This document shows positions 44,546-56,200 of a stretch of 64,000 bases of DNA, in pieces. A program made the translations under genes and the position numbers. The notes under the pieces were generated by a model. It was given only the letters and a program-made list of their open reading frames with translations, was not told where the DNA came from and searched no databases. The stretch is from Pestalotiopsis fici W106-1 (taxonomy: Eukaryota; Ascomycota; Sordariomycetes; Amphisphaeriales; Sporocadaceae): the NCBI RefSeq assembly GCF_000516985.1, contig NW_006917099.1, positions 1,442,685 to 1,506,684 of the forward strand. The letters run 5' to 3'. Within the stretch, counting starts at the first letter, position 1, and each line of letters begins with the position of its first letter.

Positions 44546-46463
44546 CTACTTCTCAAGTTGACGCTTCCGCCAACGAAAGCAGAGATCCCGATCCGGAAAC
44601 ATTGCAATACTACCAGCGTACCTTTTGTCATCTACGGCTGGCCGATCTGTCTCTGAGCCATCTAGATTTGTCCATTTCACAAACTCCAGATCGAATCTGA
44701 TCACAATCAGGGCCAGAGCTAGCATGATCTCCATCTTTCCGAAATGGCGCCCAGGGCATACCCAGTAGCCGCCCCCTTGGACATCGTCAGCGTTTTGGAG
44801 GCGAAAAGATAAGTAGAGAAGAAGGGAAGGAGGCAACGGAAGATGAAGAAGAAAAAGGCCAGAACAAAGCTTACCGTATGGGAAGAATGATGTTGGCCTT
44901 GCGCGCATGACGAAGCGCGACCGAGAAGCCATACGGCCCGTCAGGTCGTCGTATGCCTCCTCGGTTTGAACATGCCGCCAGGCCCAGAACTCACTCGCGG
45001 GGTGTTGGTCAACCCCCCAGACCTCCTCATCCAAGTGGGCTACAGTGGAGCATGTCTGAATAATGGCGCCAGTGTCTGCCCAACACCCAGGCACGATCTC
45101 AAAGGGGCCGTCGCGCACTTCGCGTGACACATTGAAGGAAACATGCAGGCGCATGGTCTCGATATATATCGACTGAAGTAGCGCCAAGTTCATGACACGT
45201 TGAGCGTCCAACTCGCCAGTCTCGGCATTCAGTCCCCCTTCGAGAATCTCGGATCGTACGGCAGCCAGGAGCGATGGGTCTTTGATGAGCTCCATCAAAG
45301 CCCAAGCCGTGATTGGTACCGTGTTTCCGTTGAGGCTGGGAAATTTTGACACCATTAGTGACACAATTCATCTCAAAAGTCTGCAGATGGGCGAGAGATA
45401 CTGACCCAAATAGAGATGCCAAAGTATGCCCGGCAGCGGCATGATCTGAAAAGCCTTGTGCGCGCATCCACATGGCGCTCTCCCGAGACAGGCGCGAGCC
45501 GAAATGCGGCTCCCAGAGGCACTCGGCATCCACGTCGCCGGCACTCTGACTCGCCCAAGCCGAATCAATGTGGCGCCGCACCATGGCGTGGAGGCGACGC
45601 TTGGCACGGGCCGCTTCTGGCATCAAGAAGGAGGGCAACCCTAGGAGCAGTTTTCCCGCCACTTCATCATATTGCCAGTAGCATTCCGTGAAGCCGGGGT
45701 TCAAGTCAAAGAGACGTGTACCAAACAGCGTCTCGGCTGCACACCTCGACATTTGTGTCTTTAGGGTGCCTAGTAGGCGCGCCGTGGTCCATTCCGACGC
45801 AGTGTCCTCCTGCCATTGGTCAAGTTGCGCCGTAAAACGACGCAAAAAATCCGAACCCAGGGCTTCCGAGTACCGCGGATCGCTGAGAAAGTCCGTGTAG
45901 AGCCGGCTGTGGCTTCTCCAATACCGCTGGTCCTCGGTCACGGGTCCACTTCCCGGGATCGGTTTCGGTAATCTACCGGATCGATCTTTTTTGAACTTTG
46001 ACAACTCGGTTGCACTCATGCCCCATTGCATTGACATGAGCAGAAAATGAATAAAGTTGCCATCAAGAACGTCTGGCGACCCAAACAGCCTCTGCACATT
46101 ACGTGGTCCGGCGACAAAGAAGAGCGGGCGAAATCCAATGTAGCACTTGATGACATGACTTCCTGTTTTCTTGAATGTTTTTCTTGGAGTACCGATGTTA
46201 GATGTTGTTTACTATGTAAAGCAGTAGAGACTTGATTCTTACTGCACTAGGTCTAGGAAAGCAGCCTGGTCCGTCATGAAGAGAAGTATATTGGAGACAT
46301 AGGGTATCGTCTCTTGCATGCGCGGAGGCTCATTGCGGCGCCGGGATACCGTGCCGCTGACAATGAACAATGAAAACAGAATACCCAAAACAACCAAGAG
46401 GGATTGCACCGAGGACAATGGTGATCCCGATAAGAAAGGAGCGAAATCCTTGAAGGCGTACAT
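44546..46463 (-). CDS. cytochrome P450 (CYP7/8-like fungal branch)
   Basis: Four exons (46463-46243, 46182-45406, 45335-44875, 44775-44546) give 562 residues, slightly long for a fungal P450. An N-terminal membrane anchor (about 18-38, L-V-V-L-G-I-L-F-S-L-F-I-V) is followed by basic and proline residues. The K-helix E-T-M-R is at 392-395. The heme loop F-P-Y-G-G-G-Y-W-V-C-P-G has its axial C492. The usual A-G-x-x-T of the I helix is replaced by L-N-G-N-T (334-338), which is characteristic of the CYP7/CYP8 type and some fungal relatives whose members act on sterols or as isomerases. It would be an ER monooxygenase needing P450 reductase. Its stop is 219 bp from that of the receptor-like gene. 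Confidence 0.92.
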
Positions 46464-46999
46464 GGTGGTATCTCGATTAAATGCTGTGTGACCGCGATCA
46501 CAGCGACGAGATGAGCAGCAAGGAAGGACCAACTTGTGTGTGAACTCTGCCACCCTGAGCCGAGGGAGGGACGATAAATGCGTGCTTTCCTTGCAATGCT
46601 GGATCGGCAACATGATCAAGCATTTCTCGTCAGATCATTGGGCATGGGATGCAAATTTGGTACTGTTTAGAATATTTCGTCCCCTAACTCTGCAACATCA
46701 TGGCACAGTGGTATGATGGATTACTCACCAGGTACATGACCACCCAGGGACGTAATGTATCTAGACTTGGCAAACCGATCAAATCATGCATATCCATATA
46801 CCTACATAGTGCTTCCCACCGTTTTAGCCATCCAATCAGACATGCTGTGTTTGTAGATTGGGGCGTGTGGGGGATGGGCAAAGCACAGACTCACCGGTCT
46901 AAGCAGACCCAGACCCGCCGGGTAGGGGTTCCGATCCCTGCACGATGGCCAGGTACCACAGCATAGGGCGGACTTGGCTAGGCCCCGGGTTCGCGGATA
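46464..46999. other. intergenic region before the repeat tract
   Basis: Promoter of the P450 gene, then sequence of normal composition that becomes GC-rich towards 46990. A GGGGTTCCGATCCC word at about 46926-46939 resembles a tRNA T arm but does not fold as one. Confidence 0.4.
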
Positions 47000-47043
47000 C
47001 CCCCGACCGGGCCGCCCTCGGCGAGGCCACGACCGGTCGGGGG
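47000..47043. repeat. GC-rich perfect hairpin at the border of the AT-rich tract
   Basis: CCCCCGACCGG (47000-47010) is followed after 22 nt by its exact inverse CCGGTCGGGGG (47033-47043). The loop has a smaller CCTCG/CGAGG stem of its own. Immediately to the right the base composition collapses to strongly AT-rich. The role is unknown; it may be the uneroded end of a repeat. Confidence 0.8.
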
Positions 47044-47423
47044 TTAAAATTAATATGGAGGGGTTAAAATAAATTTTTTACCGGGGGGTCAAAAGTTAAC
47101 GCTATAAGCGCCATAAATATTATAAAAAATACGTAAGCGTATATAATTATTATTTTATTTTATATATATGCGCGATTTTTCTTAAGGCTTTAATAATAAT
47201 ATATTAAAATACCGTAAAAATATATTTAGCATACGCGGAAAATTTCCGAATTATTATATAATAATAAATCCGAATACGAATTATTTTTATAAAAAAGTTT
47301 TCGATTTATCGCGTATATATGCTTAAGATATTTTAGCTATAATCGGGAAATTAAAAATTATAAATAAATATTAGGAATATATTTAATAAAATATCGGAAT
47401 AAAAAGGATTTCGCGGAAAGCTA
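47044..47423. repeat. RIP-degraded AT-rich repeat, left flank of the Gypsy element
   Basis: No coding frame. It shares blurred similarity with sequence at about 59505-59580 on the other side of the Gypsy element (words such as TATTAGGAATAT, CGGAATAAAA and TTCGCGGAAA). It therefore seems to be part of an older repeat into which the retrotransposon jumped. Confidence 0.6.
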
Positions 47424-47428
47424 ATAAA

Positions 47429-47612
47429 TATAACGGTTTACCAATGGAACGTTAGGTAATAGTTAATACACTATATATTGCTATATAAACTAATTTTTGC
47501 AAAAGCAAAAATCTAATACGATTATATTGCGCTAATTATATCCAGCTATAGCGTTAGCGCTATAATAGCGGTGCGGCACCGTTGCGCAATATTTATATAA
47601 AAGGTTATTATA
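47429..47612 (-). repeat. 3' LTR of the Gypsy element
   Basis: 184 bp; matches 59275-59458 without insertions or deletions, and the differences I compared are C/T or G/A transitions. Confidence 0.9.
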
Positions 47613-47983
47613 ATTATCCCTTTTTTTAATAATAGCCGACCCGGCTATTAATTTATTTATACCGTAATTACGAAATTAGCGATATTATAGCGATAAAGAT
47701 TTATTTAGCTATTTAATATTATTTTTAATATTAAAATAATAGCTAAATTTTTAGCGCTTTTTTTTTATTTTTAATTTTTTTCCTCGGCTATTATTATATT
47801 TCCTTTTTTTAGCCAAAAAAAAAACCGCCGCTTCTATATTTTCGCATTATTTTTGCGTTTATGCCTATTTTTTTTTGCGCCTATATTTTGCCGCTTTTTT
47901 TTTTTTTTAATTTAACGCTTTTTTTTTCCGACGCTATAATGCTAAAAAATAACCGCCTTTACCGCGCTAAATATAAAGCTTAT

Positions 47984-48216
47984 TGTTAATTAAGGTGGTG
48001 CTTTCCTATTGGAGTTTAAACTGGTTTGGTATAGGTGTTAATTATGTGATATATTAATTTATATTCTACGCCTTTTAGTTTTAATAAGGTATACGCTTAT
48101 TTAAGTGGCCCCGGCTAATCCCCGGGAGGTCCCGTATATTTATTTAAATATTATAGGGTTAATCCGTGTGCTTAAGCATACCTTAATATATAGAAACCAT
48201 AATTTATTATTTAATA
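47984..48216 (-). repeat. 3' LTR of the Copia element
   Basis: 233 bp; collinear with 53015-53247, differing only by transitions. This copy keeps more G/C in its first 70 bp and less in its last 80 bp than its partner. Confidence 0.9.
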
Positions 48217-51200
48217 TACCCCTTTAAATCTACGATTTATCGTAAATCTGGCTATATTTAAATTAAAATTGCTAATTAGCAAAATATAGCTTTTTTTAAG
48301 GCTATTCGTTTTAATTATAATAAATAACGTTAAATCTTATTTATTACAAAAAATTTTGCTATTTACCTATTAATAAGCTTTTCGTTAATTTATTTGCTAT
48401 TATTTTATTTAAAGGTTTATAAATAATTTTAATTTTTTTTTTAGGCTTTTTATCGTAATTAATAATTATAAATATTTATATAATAGAGTTTTATTTTTAA
48501 TAACGCGATTTCGGCGTTAATTAAATTAATAATTTGCTTATTATTATATTTAATAGTAATAATGTTATTATTTAGCTATATCGATAATTTTTTTAATAAT
48601 CGGCTAACAAATAATATTTTTTTAGCAATTTGCGTTAAAGCAAATAATTTAGCTTTTATAATAAAAATAATAATTATATTTTATTTATTTAATTGCTAAC
48701 TAATTAATTTTCCGAATAGCTTTATAGCGAATGCTTAGGTATTTTTGCGATCGATATTATTATCGGCAAATAATACGTTATTAGCAATTATTAAATTAAA
48801 AAATCCTCCGATTTTAAGCGAAAGTTTTTTAGTATTAATTAAATAAATTAGAGCTCGATTAATAGCTTTTTAATATATTTAATTTAGATTATTAAGGAAT
48901 CGAGCTAATCTAGCTATTACGAATGCAATATTTAGTTTTATAAATATAGCCGCGAATAGCAATAATCCGATTTTTTTTTAATATTTTTATATTTTGTAAA
49001 AAAACGCTATAATTAATCGAAATATAAATTTTTCGTAGCCTATTAGCGTTATATAAATTTTTTTTTTATTTATAAGCTTAGCGATTTTTTTAAAATAAGC
49101 TTTTTAGGAAAACTAAATTATTTTAAATATACGATTTCTAATTATTTTTATTCTAAAAAAACTATTATATTAGCTTGCTACTATTAATTTTATACTTTTT
49201 TATAAAATGCTATATTAAGTAATTAATAACTTTTTTATTTTTATTTTTATATGCGATAATTATATTATTAACGTAAAAAAAAACTAATACTTTTTTTTAA
49301 TAAATACGTAGGGCTTATATAATATTTAAATATAACCGATCTCGGCTAAAATTTTTATAAATTCTTTTTGCTATAATAGCGGTAATATCCGTAATTTATA
49401 AAGTGCTTTATTTAATAATAATATAGCGTTTTTTTTTTCGATATTTATCCGGCATTTTTATAAATATATTTTAATTAATAAAAGCGTATATAAACGCATT
49501 TATTACGTTATATTATATTAATTTAAGGTCGAATTTCGCTATAATCGCGATTAGGATGCGAAATAATTTTTTAGCTAATATAGCCGCGTAAATTTCTTAG
49601 TTTTAGGATTTCGCCTATTAATTATCGCGAACGATAAATTTTGCTTTATATTTTTAGAATTTTTTATACTTATCGAATTTATATACGTATATTTATATAT
49701 AATTAAGGATTTATTTGCCTTTTATTCGTAAATTTTTTTTATTAATTTCGGTTTAAAATCGTATATTTTTATAATTTTATAAATAATTAGCTTTTGCTTA
49801 AAGGAATAATTTGCTAAACGGATAATAATGTAATTTATAATATTATTTAAAAGGAATTAGGATTTCCGCTTTATAAATTTTTACCCTTTAACGAAAAAAG
49901 CGTTTTAGCTTCGCCTTATCGTTTTAATTATTGCCTTATCCTGCTTTAGGAACGGCTTTATAACCAGCTAAAAAAGCTATTTGCTATAGGATTATTTTAG
50001 GTCCTTTTTTTAATAGCGCCGTATTTTTAATCGTAATTGCTTTTATGCTATATATTAATAAAGCTAATAAAAATATTTATAATAAAATCTAAAAGGCAAA
50101 TTTCGCGGTAATAAAAGGGTATTATTTATTTTTTTTATTTAGCGCTGCTTTTTTATTTTTTTAATTATTATTTTTTTTTTAATCGTTTTAATTATTGCTT
50201 AGCAGGATATTTTTTGCGGCGGTATTTTTATTTTCTAATTTTTATAAGATCTCGTTTTTAAATATTGCGTAATTAGTTATAAAATCGGCGATAAATTAGG
50301 TATTAGCATTTAAGAGCTCGTTTTTAAATATATCTTATTTTTCGTTATATAATTTTTTTTCGTTTATAATTATATTTTTTATATTAATTAATTTATTTTA
50401 ATTAAAAATCTAAATTTTATAAATATTAGATAACTTATATCCGATTAGGTATCCTATTTATGCTTTAGGTGCTAATTGCTATAAACGGCCGAATTTTTGT
50501 TATATTATTAGCGTTATTGCGTACGCTTTGCATCCGAATGCTTTAAAATAGGTTTAATTAGGTTTATAGCTTAAATTTAGAATTTTTTTTGCTTTTATAA
50601 TTATTTTATAAAATCTTATATATAATATACGCTATCGGGAATTATAATTCGGCGTATAATTATATAAATATACCGCGGTTTTGCCGATTTCGGGCTAAAA
50701 TTAATAAGGGAGTTTTACGCTAATGCGCATTACCCGTTCCTTTTTTTTAATTATACCTTTTAAGCGTTTAGTAGTTTTATTTTAGGCTTATATATATAAT
50801 ATTAAAGGCTCGAATTTAATATATTTATTTTTAAAGTATTTTTTTATTATTTATTTAACTTTTATAATTTCGTTATCGTATTCGATAATTTTAATTTTAA
50901 TATTATATTAGGTTTTTATTATACCTAAAAACGATTAAAAAGCGTTAATTAATGCAACCGTAGTTTTTTCCGTAAAATAATAGTCCTATATATATCCCGT
51001 TTACCGATAAATAATTAGCATTTAAAATATATAATTTTCGATTTTTTTAATATAATTATAAAAATTTATAATTAGTCGTTCGCTATAATTTTTATTAATT
51101 AACCGTAGCGTTTGCCGTAATTAGCGCGTAATTTTTGCAAATACGCAGGCTTTATATTTTATTATAATTAATCCTTTAATTTTTATCTTTTAAAATAAAT

Positions 51201-53014
51201 AAATAAAATATTCGAAAGCTACCGGGCCTAAATATCCTATTTTATAATATTATCGTATAGCTTCCCTAATTAATAATAGCCTTTTTATTTATATTATATA
51301 TTTTTTCCGGTAAATAATAAATAACGCTAAAGGTAATTCGTAAGGTTTATATTCGAGGACGTATTATCCGCATTAGTTTTAAAATATATTAATTAAAAAT
51401 CCAATTTTTTTACGTAATATTATAAGGTCGTTTTTATTATCCTAATAATATTTTTATCTTTATAATTAATAAAATAATATTAGTATAATTAATAATTTAG
51501 GATAATAGGCTATATTATTTAATAATAATATTTTAAATCCGAGTTGCATAATTATTATATTATACCCGTAAATAGGTAATTTCTAGTCGCTTAATTAAAT
51601 AAAATCGTAATTAAAAGCTTACTTATAGTTAATAAGCCTTTTTTTTATATTTATAATTAAAATTATTATCGCTAGATTTAAGATAACTAAATAACGCAAA
51701 AAGTAGTTTTTTATAAATATTATAAAACTGTTTTATACGTTTATTATTAATCGTCCGTTTTATTAATTTATATTAATCGGAAGCGATTTTTTTTTTAGTT
51801 ATTCGTAATATATTAATTCGGCTAGTTTTAATCCTTTTTATGCTATAAACCTATTTTTATAGGTTAGGGTCTTTTTTAAAGGCCTTATTTATTCGTGCTT
51901 ACATTTTATTTTTAAAAACGAAATTTAGATAAGCTTTTTTTAAAAATACGTAAAAATATAAATTAAAGGCGTAAAAAAAATGGTAAGCAGGGTATTTAAT
52001 ATTTTTTTGCTTTTTATTATAGGTAATTCGTTTACCCCTTTTTTTACGTAAATTAGCCGCATTTAATCGGAAAGGCATTTAATTTTTAATAGGGTAAACG
52101 TCCTTATTTTATCTATTTTAAGGCTATTTTTTAGCTTTACTAGTATAAATTACGAAAGCGCCTTTCCTAATTTTTAGCTTAATCGGCTATTAAATGCTTA
52201 AGCTTTTACGGAAGTCGTTATTTATTACCCGATATTTTAAATTTTTATTTAAAATGCTTTATTTTTTATAAATTTAATAAAAGGCGGCCTATTATAGCAT
52301 AATTAAAATAATTATATTTAAAAAATTTATAGCCTAAGCCGAATTATCCTATATTTTAATTATTTGCTTTGCTTAAGCTTTCGCTATAATTATTTTTTAT
52401 TTATTAATTTAATTAATAGCTTTTTTTAATATTTTCGGAGGCTTAAAAGCTTTTAAATATTATTTCTTTGCTTTTTTTTTATTATTTATAGCTAATTTGC
52501 TATAACGAGCCTTTAAATTCTCGTATTATTTATATAAAGGCTTATTAATTAAATAATACGTAAAAAAAAAGTTTAAAAAAATCGTTATAATTATTTATTT
52601 CGTGATTTCTTTAATTATTATATATTATTTAGTATATATAGCCTCTTTTATTTTATAATAATTATAATCGAAGTTAAATAACTTTTAACCTTTTTTAGTA
52701 AGATCCGTAATCGTTTATTTCCCGTTTTTTTTATTTTATATAATCGGATCGTCGTTTATATTTATAGCTTCGAGGGTAGCAGCCGCGGTTTTTATATATT
52801 TAATTTTTTTTATATCCGGTTTAATTAGGGTTTTAATTAAAATCGTTTTATTTTTAAAATAATTAATTAGTCCGGTAATTTATGCCTGGATTTAAAACGC
52901 ATATTTTTAATTATTTTAGTTAAAGGTTATTTTTAACGATACCGTTAGGCCGATTCCGGCTTTTTTCGTAATTATTATTTTTATAGCTTCGGCGGAAGCA
53001 TTAAAACTTTTAAT

Positions 53015-53247
53015 TATTAATTAAAATAATACTTTTTTATTAGAGTTTAAATTAATTTAATATAAATATTAATTATATAATATATTAATTTATATTTTAC
53101 GCCTTTTAATTTTAATAAGGTATACGCTTATTTAGGTGGCCCTGGCTAATCCCTAGGAGGTCCCGTATATCTATCTAAACACTATAGGGTTAATCCGTGT
53201 GCTTAAGCACACCCCAGTGTATGGGAACCATAATCCACCATCTGACA
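53015..53247 (-). repeat. 5' LTR of the Copia element
   Basis: 233 bp partner of 47984-48216. Its last 80 bp (CACCCCAGTGTATGGGAACC region) are almost unmutated, while its first 60 bp are heavily mutated. Confidence 0.9.
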
Positions 53248-56200
53248 TTTACGCTTAAATAAGATTTTTCCGCGCTTTATACCTTTATCCCTTAGGTTAT
53301 ATAAAATATTAGCGTATAATAACTAAAAATTTTTCGTCGGCCTTTTTAACGGCCGTTAATTTTTTATATTTTTTCGAATCCGCCGTAATTTAGCGTTATA
53401 AATAATACGCTAAACGCAACCGTTTTTATAAATAAATAAATCTGCCTTTTTATATACGCCGCGCTATTAATTATATTATTTATCGCTAACGATTACCTTT
53501 TAGGCCGTTACCGGTATAGCTAATAATATAAATAATATAATTAGCGCTTTATAATAAATTAAAAATTATTAGTAATTCGATTAAAACTAAAACGGCGACG
53601 CTATCGTCGATAACGAAAGCCGTCGCGTTTACGTTTTCCCTAAAAATATTTATTCGCGCGTTACTACCGCTTTTTTACGATTCGCTATAGCCTTTAAAGC
53701 TAATAAAAAGGCTTATTATATTAAGCATAATTTTATTACCGCTAAAAAAAAACTAAAAATACCCGTAATATTTACCGTTTATTCGTAAACGGCCGTTTAA
53801 TTAATATCCGTATTAATAACTTTCGTTATCCGGGTTTTATTATTATAAATTCCCTATTTATTTTATATTACGCTAACGCGTTATTAACGCTTTACCCGTA
53901 AGCTTCCGAGCTTTTGCGAATTTAAAAAACCGCTTCGCTTATACGCCTAATTTTCGGCGATACCGGTTACAATAATTAGTTAATAGCTAAAACGGCTTTC
54001 CGCAAAAATTGCTTATACGCCGCAAATTTTTTTTTTAATAAATAAAAAAAAGCTTATAAAAAATTTTAGCCTATTAATATCTTAATTAATTAGCCGCTTT
54101 TTCGCTTACGCTTCGCGGCGTTATTATTTTATTTTATATAATTAAGTTTATAATTTATATTTTTATTATAATAAGCTAATAAAAAGCCGTTATTACGCTA
54201 ATAATACGCGTAGTTTTTACTATTATTTTATTTTTTATTTATTAGGCCTTTTAGCTATAAATATACTTATTTTTTGTATATTATAAATTTTCGTAAATAT
54301 TTTTATAATATTACTTTTATTATAATTTTCTAGGCCGCCTCCGTTTTCGTTTTTATAACGCTAATAATTTGTTATTTTTACTTTTTAATTACGGTTTTTT
54401 ATCGCCTTTTTTTTAGGATTTTCGGCGGGCTATTTTTTTAAATTATTCGATTTTTTTTTAAATATTTTTTATATTATTTATTGGCACTTATTAGTTATAT
54501 TTTAAAAGCTATCCTATCTATTTTATAAAATATTAGGTCTCGCTTTGCTTTATTTTTTAATTTAGCATTTCTTTTACTTCCTATTCGTTTTTTAGGTTTT
54601 TAAAATCTAGCATTTAAAAGGAATAGGCTAAATTTTCCTTTTTCCTTAATTTTTAAAGCTTTAATAAAATAATAAAAAATATATTATAAAGCAACCGGTA
54701 TTTATCGGGTAATGCTAGCCGATACGCTAACGACCTAATTAATTTTAATACCCGAAAAAGGCTTATAAATTTAGGTATTAATTTATCGCTCCCTTTCGTT
54801 TTAATATTTTTAATAAATAATACTATTATATTGCTTATCCGGAATTATATAAAAATATAACGCTTATTATAATATTTTTTTTATGCCTTAACGGCTTTTC
54901 GCTATTAAACCTTTATTTTTTTTTTAGCTTTATATAATTTATGCATTTTATCCGCTATAGCCGGCACCTTTTTTTTAGGAACGTCGACCCCGGCGTTTAT
55001 ATATAATTATAAATAATACCTATATAATATAAAAAAAAGCGTTATTCCCGTTATTAAACTTTTAATATTATTTATAGCGTATTCCGCCTTTACTAATAAT
55101 TAAAGCCAATACGTCTAATTATTACTAGCGAAATATTATAAATATATTTCGAATATTTAGTTTATTTATTTTATTTACTTATTTATTTAAAAATAATATA
55201 TTATTAATAGCCTCTTTTTAATTTTAAAATAAAAGCATAACGCTAACTAAAAATCGCTTATAAATAAGCTTTTTTTATCGGATATAATACCTTTAGGCGC
55301 CTTAAACCGTAGCTTAATCTCTTTATAAATAAATTCTATAAATTAAGCTGCGGTAATCGAAATATTAATTAATAAAAACCTATTTATTTTTATATATTTA
55401 TCGATTATAACGAAAATCGTATTATATTATTTTTTATTTATTTTTATTTTTAGAAATTTTATAATAAAATTTATATTAATCTTTTATTAAAATCCCTATA
55501 ATAAAAATAGCGATTTTAATTTTTTATAAAATCGATATTTTTGCGTTTTTAACCCTTAATATTAATTATAGGTTTATACCTATTTTTTTATATTATTATA
55601 TATATTTCTCTAAAAATACCGTCGACGCATTAGCTTTTAAATACGGCTAATACTAAAATAGCCGGCTAACGGGTCGTCGTAATATAAAGCGAAAATCGAA
55701 TCTTTTAAGCCTTTATCGTCTAAAATATAAGCCGTATTTTTAAAAAAAACGAAACCTTTAGGGTTTAATATTTATGCTTTATTTTTAATTTTTTAAATCG
55801 GGCTTTTTAAAACGGCGCGAAGCCGGCGCATCTTTAAATTTTTTTTTTACGCTTTACGGATTAACTCTAAAAACTCGGTAAAACTCTCGTTTTCGTAAAT
55901 TTTTACTTTTTTTAAGGCTTTTTAAGCCGTTTTATAATTTACGACCGTTTATATATTTACAAATTATTATACCGCGGCTACGGGAATATTATTATATATA
56001 ACGGGATTAAAAGCAACGCTTTATACCGCGGCTATTTTAGTTTATAAATTATATAAGTATTTTATTTTCGCTAATTTTTCGCTAGCGTAATTAGGTTTTT
56101 TCGATAGCGTATTTATAAAATTGCTTTTTTTATTACGGTATTTAATTATAAAATTAAAAAAAAATAAAAATATATATTATTTAGCTTATTTATTATTAAG

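Larger units (their letters stand above)
47984..53247 (-). mobile_element. Copia-type LTR retrotransposon nested in the Gypsy element
   Basis: Two LTRs of exactly 233 bp (47984-48216, 53015-53247) begin TGTTAATTAAGG (right copy TATTAATTAAAA) and end CTGACA (left copy TTAATA). Target copies are CTTAT (47979-47983) and TTTAC (53248-53252), both derivable from CTTAC by one C-to-T change each. Total 5264 bp, normal for Copia. On the minus strand the RT motif reads F-Y-V-N-N-I-I-I-A (about 49279-49250) where Y-V-D-D is expected. An AAAGGGG polypurine tract lies directly beside the left LTR (48217-48226), confirming that transcription ran leftwards. The coding part is full of stops. It sits about 370 bp inside the 3' end of the Gypsy host. 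Confidence 0.92.

Noticed and set aside
46880..46950. tRNA-like GC-rich segment with GGGGTTCCGATCCC
   Set aside because: The T-loop spacing is wrong and no acceptor, D or anticodon arms can be paired.
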